Assembly: GCF_003967555.1 (NCBI RefSeq)
Contig: NZ_BIFS01000001.1
Span: 3,472,001 to 3,536,000, forward strand
DNA: 64,000 nucleotides
Origin: Dictyobacter kobayashii
Lineage (GTDB): Bacteria > Chloroflexota > Ktedonobacteria > Ktedonobacterales > Ktedonobacteraceae
Direction: 5' to 3'
Shown: in pieces, positions 28,456-38,073 of the stretch
How the letters are laid out: every line of letters starts with the position of its first letter
How positions within the stretch are numbered: position 1 is the stretch's first letter
Notes under the pieces: model-generated
The model's input: only the letters and a program-made list of their open reading frames with translations
What the model was told of the DNA's origin: nothing
The model's database searches: none
Translations under genes and position numbers: made by a program

Positions 28456-29643
28456 TTATAAAAATTGGTTGCCATCGCGTCCAAGCGCGGCCAGATTGGC
28501 CTGGGCTCGCATAACACGTTTGCATGAAGGGCACATGTCTTGCCACCAGAGCTTATTGATCTCCTGTTCCATTGCGGGTGTACTCTTGACGGCGGGCTCA
28601 TGGCTAACAATATCAACAGCTGGTAACGGCTTCTCACCCAGACTATAATTCTCTCCAACCTCATACAGAGTGCGTTTTAGATCCTGGATGAAACGTGCTG
28701 GTGCGAATTCCTCGCCGCAGCGCGCACAACGTTGTTGGGTTGTGCTCTCGCCGGTACGCCAGTAGAGCTCGATGCCCACGGTCGCAGGTCGCTCGATCAG
28801 GTGGAAAAACTTACCGAATGGTAATGAGATGAGCCAGAGTACAACAACTGTCTCGTGGGTAAGTGAAATATACCAGTAGTAGGCACCACCTAGCCAGGTA
28901 CTATCGGCGGTCAGCGCCAATCCAGTGACGACAATAGCCATTAACAAAGCTAGCGGTACCATATCAAAACGAAAACGCTGTACCGTTACCACCGCCAGGT
29001 CATGGAAGCGCCGGTGAAAGGCCAGCACCAGTCCAATAAACAGTAAGGCAGCCGTGAAGTCCAGCCCATGGATAACCGCGAAGCCAAAGAGCGAATGTGA
29101 TGGAAAGTCAAATAAGCCGAACCCAAAGAACCAGATACGATAGAGGCCGGTCGCGGTCTGTGTAAAGCGTAGCCAGCCGAAGGTTAGCGGAAAGGTAATC
29201 ATGCATGAGAGTAGCACGCCCCAGAAGATGCATTGGTGTGTGATCCAACGATAGAGGCCACGTCTGCGGATAAAGGTTTGCGCGAAGAGATCGCCGATAG
29301 CCGCGGGTATCAGCACCGTGTAGTGGCGGAAATTCGCATAGGATAAGAAGAGTTGCCAGCTTCTACGCCAGTAGCGGCCCGTGGGTGGGCGCGCCAGCCA
29401 GAATGTATACTTGTAAGTCACGGCGGCAGTCGCGAAGATCGTCGCCACCGCATAACCGATCAGCGCGGCGTCGAACCAGTGAAAGCCACGAGATCCCAGG
29501 GCGATTAACAATACCAGTATAAGGGCCGCAACAGCTCCCGCCCCAATGGAGAGCACGCGCAGCCGTCGAATATGTTTTCTTGGAGGCAGTTGTGCGTGCG
29601 CTATGGGCTCCTGTTCCTTTGCGTGAGAAAGAGAATGTTCCAC
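28456..29643 (-). CDS. Multi-helix membrane subunit of the redox operon with a C-terminal zinc ribbon
   Basis: A 395-residue first gene of the operon. About seven transmembrane segments carry histidines on or near helices (RWITHQCIFWGV, FAVIHGLDFTAALL, ISLTHETVVVLW, GKFFHLIERP) that could bind haem b, as in NarI-type quinol-oxidising subunits. The soluble end has two CxxC pairs (CARCGEEF and CPSCKR) that form a probable zinc ribbon or rubredoxin-like site. It should pass electrons between the quinone pool and the ferredoxin/molybdoenzyme. The haem ligand assignment is inference. The molybdoenzyme gene starts 27 bases downstream. Confidence 0.7.
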   Translation of the reverse strand: MEHSLSHAKEQEPIAHAQLPPRKHIRRLRVLSIGAGAVAALILVLLIALGSRGFHWFDAALIGYAVATIFATAAVTYKYTFWLARPPTGRYWRRSWQLFLSYANFRHYTVLIPAAIGDLFAQTFIRRRGLYRWITHQCIFWGVLLSCMITFPLTFGWLRFTQTATGLYRIWFFGFGLFDFPSHSLFGFAVIHGLDFTAALLFIGLVLAFHRRFHDLAVVTVQRFRFDMVPLALLMAIVVTGLALTADSTWLGGAYYWYISLTHETVVVLWLISLPFGKFFHLIERPATVGIELYWRTGESTTQQRCARCGEEFAPARFIQDLKRTLYEVGENYSLGEKPLPAVDIVSHEPAVKSTPAMEQEINKLWWQDMCPSCKRVMRAQANLAALGRDGNQFL

Positions 29644-29828
29644 GTTTCTTTATCCTCTCAACAAAAGACAACAACAAAAACGCCTATAAATATCGTAACA
29701 CGACACTCATGGATCAGCAAGCTCTTAAATGTTTTCTGCCAGCGCAGCATTTTCTCTTCATGAATTTTATAAGTATAATTACCCTATTGTTAACTCTATC
29801 GTATTTTTTTTACTGAAATATATAATAA

Positions 29829-29873
29829 TTTCCCACTAAACTCTCTCAAAATTATAAGGAGTTTAGTGGGAAA
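29829..29873. terminator. Terminator downstream of hdeD
   Basis: Perfect 15-base stem TTTCCCACTAAACTC / GAGTTTAGTGGGAAA (29829-29843 with 29859-29873). It lies just past the restored hdeD stop at 29890, which supports that longer reading of hdeD. Confidence 0.75.
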
Positions 29874-29889
29874 TGCCAGGATGTTAAAA

Positions 29890-30482
29890 CTAGATGACCG
29901 ATGGTCGTGTGGTTGTGAGTTGAGCTTCGTTACGCAAGCGGAACGCGCCAAAGAGGGCAATGACGCCACCGATCAATGCGAAAATGCCCACAACTGTTGG
30001 AAGAACGATCGCGGCTGACAATGGTGATAATAAAAGGACGATGCCCAGGAGAATATTGATGATACCTAACAGAACGGCCCCACGCCTCCACCGCTAAATC
30101 CTTGAATCAGTTCTATCGCTCCAACGATCAAAGCTTGTACGGCCAGACAGATCACGATCAAGGTTGGGATCATGATTGCGCTCCACAATGGATGTTGGAT
30201 GACCACCAGGCCGGCCAATAAACCAAGCACACCAATGGCCAGTTTCCAGCCCCATTGTGTGTTATCGATAAAGATGCTGACAATGCTTAATATACCTCCA
30301 ATCAGCCAGAACCAACCCAGAATACGCACCAGAACCAGGGTAGTCGTAGAGGGGGACACTAACAGTAACAAGCCTACGATGACCAGCGCTACACCTTCCA
30401 TCATCACCATCCACCATGGGGAGGCTGTATAACCCTGCGATATGTTCGTGTTCGGCATGTTTGCGAACCGCGGTGTATCCAT
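29890..30482 (-). CDS. HdeD family membrane protein (one frameshift at 30078-30081)
   Basis: Six-helix protein of the HdeD acid-resistance/DUF308 family. Read directly, the frame from 30482 closes after 138 residues. Adding one base to the run of four C at 30078-30081 continues it as VGAVLLGIINILLGIVLLL through two more helices to a stop at 29890, for 197 residues, the normal family length. Each pair of helices follows the family pattern (VALVIVGLLLLVSPSTTTL, GLLAGLVVIQHPLWS). The C terminus is FRLRNEAQLTTTRPSVI. Its role is in membrane stress of unknown kind. It stands between the redox operon and ppdK with its own terminator. Confidence 0.82.
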
Positions 30483-30699
30483 AATTATTTCTCCTCACTG
30501 TTGAAACAATTAAAGCTGGAATGCATGCTTTACCTGTGGTGATGCCGGTAAGAAATAAGAGTCACAGCCGAAAAAGCCTCTCGGGACTCTCCTAATAGAG
30601 CATAGTAGATATAATCCCAGGCAAGGATCATCCAAAAGACGGAAGATGGAGGAGGATTTTTTGATCTCAGGTTAGATGAGAGGGATTATTTACAGAAGA

Positions 30700-30737
30700 A
30701 GCCCGTAAGTACGCTTTTTGAAGTGTACTTACGGGCT
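30700..30737. terminator. Terminator downstream of ppdK
   Basis: Stem AGCCCGTAAGTAC / GTACTTACGGGCT (30700-30712 with 30725-30737), 12-base loop, T-rich flanks. Located 35 bases past the ppdK stop. Confidence 0.8.
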
Positions 30738-30771
30738 TTGTTGCTGCTATATCCGGTGAGAGAAAGCGCTT

Positions 30772-33550
30772 TTAGCGATCTTTCTCTGTGCGGGACAGGG
30801 CGGCCTGTGCGGCTGCCAGGCGAGCAACAGGAACGCGGAATGGTGAGCAGCTGACATAATCAAGTCCAATCTGGTTACAGAACTCAATGCTATCAGGATC
30901 GCCACCATGTTCACCGCAGATACCCAACTCGATACCTGGATTGGCCTTGCGACCTTTTTCTACCGCCATAGCTACTAACTGACCAACACCATCGCGATCC
31001 AGTGTCTGGAACGGATTGAGGGCAGAATTTTTACTTTGTCTTTCAAGCCGGGCTCTTCCAGACCCTCGACGTACTTGAGCAAGAACTTGCCCTCTGCATC
31101 GTCGCGGCTATAGCCGAAGGTGGTCTGTGTCAGATCGTTGGTACCGAAGCTGAAGAAGTCGGCAACTGGAGCAATTTGATCGGCGGTCAGGGCTGCGCGT
31201 GGCAGCTCAATCATCGTACCAAATTTGTAGTCGATCGGCTTACCGGCATCTGTCGTGATCTCCGCTGCCACAGCCTCTAACTGACGGCGGACCTCTTTCA
31301 ATTCGTTGACATGGCCAACCAGAGGGATCATGATCTTCGGATGCAGGATCTTGCCTTCTTTTTCCAGCTCGGCGGCCGCACCCAGAATGGCACGGGTCTG
31401 CATAACGTTGATCTCAGGGAAGAGCAGGCCCAGGCGGCAACCGCGCAGACCCAGCATGGGGTTCATCTCACGCATAGAGCCAACTGCTTCTAACAGTTGA
31501 CGTTTCTCTTCCAGTTCTGCCTCATGGCCACCCTGTGTCTCCAGGCGGGTTACCTCGACGAGCAGCTCCTCGTAAGAAGGCAGGAACTCATGCAGTGGTG
31601 GGTCGATCAAACGGATAACGACTGGATAGCCCTCGTTGGTATTGGGATCAACCATGGCTGAGAAGATACCCTTGAAGTCGCTCTGCTGGAATGGCAGCAG
31701 CTGATCGAGGGCAGCCTGGCGCTCCTCTTTGCTCTTGGCCAGGATCATCTTCTGTACGATTGGCAGACGCTCCTGCTCCATGAACATGTGCTCGGTACGG
31801 CAGAGGCCAATACCCTGAGCACCAAAGGTGATTGCGCGCCTGGCATCACGTGGGTAGTCAGCGTTCGCCCAGACACCTAGTTTGCGGAACCCATCCGCCC
31901 AGCCCAACAATTTCTTCAGATCGGTCTCTTTGTCGAAATCGGCATCTACGGTCTTGATAATACCGGCATACACTTCACCAGTAGCACCATCGATCGAGAT
32001 ATCATCACCCTCTTTGATGACTGTGTCGGAACCGACGACGCGGAAGAGATGCTGCTCTTCGCTTACACGGATCCCTTCACAACCGGCGACGCAGGGGAGG
32101 CCCAATCCACGGGCAACTACGGCGGCATGGCTGGTGGCACCACCACGAGCGGTCAGGATACCTTTGGCGACCAGCATTCCATGCACGTCATCCGGACTCG
32201 TCTCTGGACGTACCAGCACAACCGGGGTACCAGCTTTACCAAGCTCCTCAGCGCGATTAGCGTCGAAGATGGCTTTACCGTAGGCGGCACCTGGGGATGC
32301 ATTCAGACCTTTGGCCAGCAGGCGACCTTCTTGCTCGGCACGTTTCTTCTCGGCTTCGTCGAAGCGGGGCAGAAGCAGCTGATAAACCTGCGAAGGCTCA
32401 ACGCGTTTGACCGCTTCTTCAGGGTAATCAGACCCTCTTCAACCATGTCGACCGCGATCTTGACCGCAGCACCAGCGTTACGTTTACCGGAGCGGGTCTG
32501 CAGCATGTACAGCTTGCCCTTTTCAACGGTGAACTCCAGGTCCTGCATATCGCGATAGTGTTTCTCCAGGCGCTGAGCAATTTCCTGGAACTGCTGATAA
32601 ACCTCAGGCAGATCCTGCTCCAGGCGGCTGATTGGTGATGGCGTACGGATACCAGCGACCACGTCTTCACCCTGGGCGTTCAGTAAATACTCGCCATACA
32701 GCTTTTTATCGCCATTGGCAGGGTTACGAGTGAAAGCAACACCGGTACCGCTATTGTTGCCCATATTGCCAAATACCATGCTCTGGACGTTGACACCTGT
32801 ACCAAGGGTGTGAGGAATCTTGTTGAAGTTACGATAATCGATGGCACGTTTGTTGTTCCAGGAAGAGAACACTGCCTCGATAGCTTTGTGCAACTGTTGG
32901 TACACATCGGTGGGGAAAGGTTGACCCGAAGCGCGCTCTGCGATCTGCTTAAATTCAGCGACCAGCTTCTTTAGATCAGCAGCAGGAATTTCTGCATCAG
33001 TCTGGACGCCAGCTTCGTGTTTGTAGCGTTCCAGCACTGCCTCAAAGTCTTGAGGATTGGTATCGAGCACGATTTTGCTAAACATCTGTATGAAGCGGCG
33101 GTAGGCGTCATAAGCAAAGCGCTCGTCACCTGTTAACGCTACCAGACCCTGAACAGTCTCGTCGTTGATACCGAGGTTCAAAACTGTGTCCATCATACCA
33201 GGCATCGAGAATTTGGCGCCTGAGCGAACCGATACCAGGAGTGGATTTTCTTTTGAGCCGAAACCCTTGCCTGTTTGTTTTTCGACAACGGCCAGGGCTG
33301 CCTTTGCCTGTTCCCAGACACCATCTGGAAATTGCTGATTATTGTCGTAGTAACCGTTACATGCTTCTGTTGTTATAGTAAATCCTGGAGGTACGGGGAG
33401 CCCGGCGTTGGTCATTTCTGCCACACCTGCGCCTTTGCCGCCCAGCAATTCGCGCATGCTAGCATTGCCCTCGCTAAAGAGGTAGACCCATTTACGAGGA
33501 GAGCGTTTAACTGCCTCGTCCAATTCGGAATGGGTAATCTGTTGTGTCAT
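30772..33550 (-). CDS. ppdK: Pyruvate, phosphate dikinase (two frameshifts)
   Basis: Interconverts pyruvate + ATP + Pi and PEP + AMP + PPi. About 926 residues once two bases are restored. The N-terminal nucleotide-binding part has [20 protein letters not shown] and [18 protein letters not shown]. The swivelling domain has the phospho-histidine motif [20 protein letters not shown]. The PEP-binding C domain has [20 protein letters not shown] and the catalytic Cys region LGICGEHGG. Breaks: 32418-32419 (TT for TTT; restored [19 protein letters not shown]) and 31020-31022 (three G for four; restored [20 protein letters not shown]). The ATG at 33550 has GGAGGAAG six bases before it; the frame is open further but without such a site. 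The HEPN gene lies upstream on the same strand. Confidence 0.95.
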
Positions 33551-33633
33551 GAAAACTTCCTCCAACTTAAATGTTGTGGGCTTAACGTATTGATAAAAGC
33601 TTTTTTTATAGCCTTTACCCGAAAAAATAACAA

Positions 33634-34199
33634 TTATACGCTGAGTACAATTGAACGTGCCCAACGTAGTATCTTGCGAGCGCTTTGTACATAGCTGCCT
33701 GCCTGTTCCGCATTGATGACCTCGTCGGCTTCTTCAGGAGGAGTGTCAGCATAAAATGCTTCGGGATGAAAGGGGGTCAGCCGCTCCATCTCGGGTAAAA
33801 TGTCGTTCGGGGCACCAACCTGAGATCCAAGGGCACGCAAATCATGATCGTAGGTTGTTCGACGACCGAAGCGAAGCAAGCTCACAGCTTGTGCTGCCTT
33901 CTCTGCTGCCTGATTACAGAAATCCACACAGGCAAAATGTCGTCCAAGACTGAGCTCGACTGAAGCCGTGGCCATATCCTGAGCTGCCTCTGCAAAGAGC
34001 CCTAGTGCTCCCTGGGTATCACTACTCAAGTGCACGGGGGATCTTCGTGGTCTAATTTTACCGGGGATACTGTGTCATGGGTGCCTGAGTGGTTCGAAGG
34101 CGGTGAACTCAATGAAAGACCATCTAAGAGCTGCTGCTCTATATCATCTTCATCGTATTCACCGGGCAATCCATGGTTACTATCCTGCATCTGTGACAT
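33634..34199 (-). CDS. HEPN domain protein with an acidic N-terminal extension (probable frameshift at 34036-34040)
   Basis: The main part (133 residues from a GTG at 34035) is a HEPN-type four-helix domain: LFAEAAQDMATASVELSLGR, HFACVDFCNQAAEKAAQAVS and DHDLRALG. HEPN proteins bind nucleotides or cut RNA; the R-x4-6-H nuclease motif is not clear here. Directly upstream an ATG at 34199 opens a 57-codon acidic frame (EYDEDDIEQQLLDGLS) that ends inside the GTG region. One more base in the run of five G at 34036-34040 would fuse them (DHEDPPVHLSSDTQ) into 188 residues. No MNT nucleotidyltransferase partner is nearby. The fusion is inferred. Confidence 0.65.
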
Positions 34200-34495
34200 G
34201 ATAATGTGATCCTTTTACGTACTTTGTAAAATGGGTCCAATGCGTTGCATATTGCATAGCACTAATCAGCTATCCTGCACATAGTATTCCTAAGTGTAGT
34301 GTTGTGTCAATGCTTTTGAAGTGTGTAGATTGTCTATTTTTTTCGCTTGTCCCTGCATTTTTGCGCCTTTTAGGGTTGTTTATCAGCTCGTTATAGCTGT
34401 TTTCTAATATGAAATCAATCAAATAAAATGCATATATTTAAAAAAAGCAAGAAGATATACTATATCATAGCATACCTATGAATATGCAAGTGGTG

Positions 34496-34531
34496 TTTGT
34501 CCCACACCCGCTGCAGCGGGTGTGGGACAAA
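34496..34531. repeat. Perfect 36-base palindrome
   Basis: TTTGTCCCACACCCGCTG followed by its exact reverse complement. No loop. There is no T-run beyond the three-base ends, and the nearest gene stops or starts are about 300 bases away, so it does not look like a simple terminator. Confidence 0.85.
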
Positions 34532-34539
34532 GAATTTAG

Positions 34540-34655
34540 AGGGGACTGGCATGCCCCCAGCATGCCTGCCACCGCACTCCGGCAGAAAGGGCTCGCCGCC
34601 CCTCCTGCACCTCCCTGCATACAAGCAAGCTCTCTCCAGGAGTGGTGCATCCATT
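34540..34655. repeat. GC-rich intergenic repeat piece
   Basis: Sharp GC-rich island in AT-rich DNA. Its complement contains GCAGGGAGGTGCAGGAGGGG and CGGCGAGCCCTT, similar to AGCAGGGATGCAAGGGGCGG and CAGCCCCTT in the repeat block at 54.4-54.9 kb, so the two seem to be members of one family in opposite orientation. Confidence 0.5.
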
Positions 34656-34824
34656 AGTAGGGATAATCCGTGTAAAAACCGGATAGCATTGAACTGGTAT
34701 TAATGTAGAAAATATTGATAAGACACTTTAATCGAGATATACGTAGTAAATTTAAAAAATTTGAATAACGTTAGTATTGATGAGTAATGGTTGGATTTTT
34801 CAGTCACTCGAGGAGGAGAATCGT

Positions 34825-35799
34825 ATGTCAACGACAGAACGCACAACTGCGGTAGGTGTTTTTTCCGAGCAAACCTTAGCAGAACAGGCCATATCCCAAC
34901 TCCATAGTGCTGGTTTTACCGATGAGCAGATTGGTTTTATTAGCCGGGATCATAATACCGCCGCACCATTTGGCGATACTGAAGATGCCAGTAATGTTCC
35001 AGCGACGGCGACCGGTGCTGTTAGCGGTGGTGTAATCGGTGGGGTGATTGGCGCCGTTACCTCGTTACTTATCCCTGGATTTGGGCCCGCTATTGCCGGC
35101 GGTATCCTTGCTGTGACGCTGGGTGGCGCGGCTTTGGGAGCTCTGGCCGGTGGCTTTGTTGGTTCTTTGATGCACCTGGGCGTTCCAGAGCATGAGGCCC
35201 GCTATTATGAGGAGCAGTTAAATACGGGTCGTACGCTTGTGACGGTGAATGCACCTGGACGTTATGATGAAGCTGTGCGTATCTTGCGGCAGGCTGGTGC
35301 CTATGATGCCGATGTGCGCGCTGATGCTCCGGCTGTAGAGAATAGTTATGCCGGAAATAACATTGTCAATCCTGCGGCTGATACTGTACCACCCGTGGTG
35401 TATCCTGCTGGATTGGCTGGTGTAAACGGACCTGCGGGTACCGTCAATCCTGGCTTACCTGCTGCGGCAGCATTTCCTGCTCCTACTCCTGGAACAACTG
35501 ATCCTTTGGTTGGTCAGGATGAAACGGCAGGGAGTGCCTATGGTTCTGTGGATACATTCAGCACTAAAAAGAGTCCTGAGGAACTGCGTGAGCAGGAGCG
35601 CCGCCTGGAGAATGAGCAGTCTACTTACCAGGATGATGATACTGTTTATGCAGGAGCCGTTAAACCGAGAACAGCTACTTCGGCCGCTTATGGCACAGAT
35701 ACCACGACTCCAGAGTTCAACGGTCCGGTACCTGCACCTGCACGTTCAGACTATGCAGGCACGGATACAACTACCCCTGACACTTATGAGTCCCGCTAA
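34825..35799 (+). CDS. YflT-type general stress protein with glycine-rich membrane hairpin
   Basis: A 324-residue protein. Residues 1-50 match the heat-induced stress protein YflT domain (AVGVFSEQTLAEQAISQLHS, GFTDEQIGFISRD). A glycine-rich double membrane segment follows (SGGVIGGVIGAVTSLLIPGF, GGAALGALAGGFVGSLMHLG), then the second half of the domain (VPEHEARYYEEQLNTGRTLV). The C-terminal 150 residues are disordered, rich in Pro, Ala and Thr, with a repeated GTDTTTP. GAGGAGGAG precedes the ATG at 34825, so this start is preferred to one at 34777. It ends before a strong terminator. Confidence 0.75.
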   Translation: MSTTERTTAVGVFSEQTLAEQAISQLHSAGFTDEQIGFISRDHNTAAPFGDTEDASNVPATATGAVSGGVIGGVIGAVTSLLIPGFGPAIAGGILAVTLGGAALGALAGGFVGSLMHLGVPEHEARYYEEQLNTGRTLVTVNAPGRYDEAVRILRQAGAYDADVRADAPAVENSYAGNNIVNPAADTVPPVVYPAGLAGVNGPAGTVNPGLPAAAAFPAPTPGTTDPLVGQDETAGSAYGSVDTFSTKKSPEELREQERRLENEQSTYQDDDTVYAGAVKPRTATSAAYGTDTTTPEFNGPVPAPARSDYAGTDTTTPDTYESR

Positions 35800-35821
35800 C
35801 TGACATTTCTTGTCACTTTAA

Positions 35822-35870
35822 TAACCCGACCGCCTCTCCTATATATGTATCCGGAGAGGCGGTCGGGTTA
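35822..35870. terminator. Bidirectional terminator
   Basis: Perfect 18-base stem (35822-35839 with 35853-35870), 13-base loop, between the convergent stress-protein and sedolisin-like genes. Confidence 0.85.
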
Positions 35871-35918
35871 TGTTTATGAATGAGAAGCTTGAGCGTCGAT
35901 ATGGCTTGACATCTGATG

Positions 35919-37793
35919 TCATTTAGCTGCTGGTTGTGTCAGGGCCAGTAGTTGCTGTGCCAGATTTTTGGCTCGATATTCTCCCAGCCCCGAAGCCAGA
36001 TCATAGCCTACACCTGGAGAGTTGGACCTGTTGTTATCAATGGCAATGATGTCATAAAAACTATTGGCATAGTTGGTTGGATTGTTGGCCAGTTGATAGA
36101 GGAACGGATTAAGGAAACCAAGGTTATTGCTACCGTGCTGGTGCGCTAATTGATTGCTGAGGGCTACAAATGAGGCCCAGAGAGGAGCGGCCACGGCCGT
36201 TCTGTTGATGTTGAGCCAGGGATGGCCGATAGCGCATATGCCGGGGCTACAGTAGGCCCAGAAGCCGTGATGAGTATCGGCATTGATCGCGACATCAGGT
36301 ACCTCTCGACAATAGCTTTCATGTTGGGTACGTGAACATTTTTGTGCTAGCTGGACCGTCGTTTGATTGGGGATACCTTGAATGCGTTGCCAGGCTGGCA
36401 TTGCCCACCATTGGCTCACGCCTCCAGATGTGGTGGGGATTGTTACGGCGGGATCTGCCTTTCCCGCTGTCTGTAATGTGTCGGGTGTGTTAGGGGCAGT
36501 TTCAAAAGTAAGCGCCGTAGCACCGACTGCAGTTACAAACGGCTGGGAAGCAGGATCACTTACCATAACTTGTTGATTGGATGGGGATAGACCAGTCTGG
36601 GGGCAGTTAAAAGAAGAGGCCGCCAGGATACTCTGGCCTTGCATGGCTGTGAACTGAAAAAATATCGCTTCCTGTTGGATAAGTTGAGCTGGTGCCAGTT
36701 GCTCGCAGAGTCCCCAGCTGGTAGAAACCACTGCTGGCGCATCCTGTACAATCTGTGCCCATTGATCGAGGTAGCTCTTCTCGTCATTATGCGTGGTATA
36801 AATATTAAGCTCATCCAGTTGTGGCACATTGCCCAGTATGGCTTCCGCATCAATTGTTGCGGCTTGCGTGGCTGGTTCATAAGTAGATGCTGTGGCAGCG
36901 GTATCGATCTCCTTAAGCATGGTTTTTTGTTGACCATTACAGTTTGCGTAAGTATGCAGGTCACCTATCGCCGATGAACCTAGCTCAAAAAGGGCGATGC
37001 TCTGGGCGGATCCTGTATAGTGGGCCCGATAGAGATCTGCAAGGCTGTATGTGGGTGCCAGCCCGGCCTCAGGTGCTAGTCTCTCTGTGTTTGCTATGCA
37101 AGGATGATTGTTGGTGGGCCTGGCTTGTCCCAGTTCTTCTAGCGCTGTATGTCTCCAGGTGGCAGCATTATTCAAGCCGTTAATACTCACAATCTGGCTG
37201 GCCAGCTCCCGAGGTAGCTGAGGCGCTTTATTATTGGCATAGTATAAAGAACCATCAGGAGCTTTATACGTGTTGATTTGTAGATGGAAATAGCGTTCTG
37301 CCTGTCCTATCGTGCCGCCGAAGTCCAGCAGCAGGCGATGTTTATAGGTATGGATGTCGTGAAAGCCAGCATTTTGAAGCCTGCGTATTAGCTCTGTATA
37401 GGTAGTTTCAGCGGGACTAAAGCGTTGCATCAGCGCGGCCGGGTTTAGAGGCACACGTGGTTGACGTGGCGCAGTCTGCAGCAGCGTTTGCAGTGTCCGC
37501 TGGAGCTCAGCGCTATTGTAAGGACGCAATCCGATAGAGAGCCAGATCTGTTGCCGGGTCTCAGCGTGTGCGATAAATTGACTGCTCTTAAGCAATGGAG
37601 TGAGCGTACCTGGTATCGTGGCTGACTGATTAGCATTGTCAGCTTGTACTGGCGTGAGATGAAGCAATTGGGATGAAACAATGCTCATAACGCATAATAA
37701 TGTAAGTAGTGGGGTGATAATAGTAATAATGCGCCCATAAGATTGTGTTGTCTCAAATGGATAGAACTCACTCCTGTGAGAATAGCGGAACAT
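35919..37793 (-). CDS. Sedolisin (S53) family homologue lacking catalytic residues
   Basis: A 624-residue secreted or anchored protein. Hydrophobic segment at residues 21-42, then an activation-type prodomain (residues 60-210; LLLDFGGTIGQAERYFHL) and an S53 fold (SIALFELG, VVSTSWGLCE, PFVTAVGATAL, TSGGVSQWW, EVPDVAINAD). The Ca2+ site at the end is kept (FYDIIAID and GVGYDLASGLG). The catalytic positions are not: the Ser motif GTSA-x-x-P reads NRTAVAAP (Ala533 in place of Ser), the oxyanion Asp motif SSGDSG reads AASSFN (residues 391-396), and of the Glu/Asp pair only Asp315 in AATID remains. I infer a pseudoenzyme with a binding role. Reading frame and length are normal, so this is not decay. 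Confidence 0.85.
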   Translation of the reverse strand: MFRYSHRSEFYPFETTQSYGRIITIITPLLTLLCVMSIVSSQLLHLTPVQADNANQSATIPGTLTPLLKSSQFIAHAETRQQIWLSIGLRPYNSAELQRTLQTLLQTAPRQPRVPLNPAALMQRFSPAETTYTELIRRLQNAGFHDIHTYKHRLLLDFGGTIGQAERYFHLQINTYKAPDGSLYYANNKAPQLPRELASQIVSINGLNNAATWRHTALEELGQARPTNNHPCIANTERLAPEAGLAPTYSLADLYRAHYTGSAQSIALFELGSSAIGDLHTYANCNGQQKTMLKEIDTAATASTYEPATQAATIDAEAILGNVPQLDELNIYTTHNDEKSYLDQWAQIVQDAPAVVSTSWGLCEQLAPAQLIQQEAIFFQFTAMQGQSILAASSFNCPQTGLSPSNQQVMVSDPASQPFVTAVGATALTFETAPNTPDTLQTAGKADPAVTIPTTSGGVSQWWAMPAWQRIQGIPNQTTVQLAQKCSRTQHESYCREVPDVAINADTHHGFWAYCSPGICAIGHPWLNINRTAVAAPLWASFVALSNQLAHQHGSNNLGFLNPFLYQLANNPTNYANSFYDIIAIDNNRSNSPGVGYDLASGLGEYRAKNLAQQLLALTQPAAK

Positions 37794-38073
37794 GCGAAAA
37801 TCCTCCCTTACAACCCGACCTCGTGCACCTATCTCTGCATGTAATATACTGCATCAATAATACTTCTTGTCTTTTGTTTTGTCCCATATTGTATCACAAT
37901 ATTGTTCAGAATACTTTGATAAGAAGAAATTTAGATGATGGTACTAGCAAATCAAAAAACATTTCACTCAGTTGAAAATATAGGGTCGTATTTACGTGAG
38001 TATTTAAGAACAACAAAAAAGATTGTTGTTAGCTGCTGTCAGGAGCAGATCATTATAAGACGGAGTGGCTGGT
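37794..38073. other. Divergent gap between the sedolisin homologue and ECF sigma gene
   Basis: About 280 bases, AT-rich, holding both promoters. No convincing gene and no strong consensus promoter seen. Confidence 0.5.

Larger units (their letters stand above)
34200..34824. other. Long gap with repeats between the HEPN and stress-protein genes
   Basis: About 620 bases, divergent on both sides. Mostly AT-rich, but 34496-34655 holds a perfect palindrome and a GC-rich repeat piece (listed separately). Open frames across it are low-complexity and not credible genes. Confidence 0.6.

Noticed and set aside
34460..34703. Open frames across the palindrome and GC island
   Set aside because: Their ends coincide with the symmetric sequence on both strands, and products are Pro/Cys-rich without family pattern.
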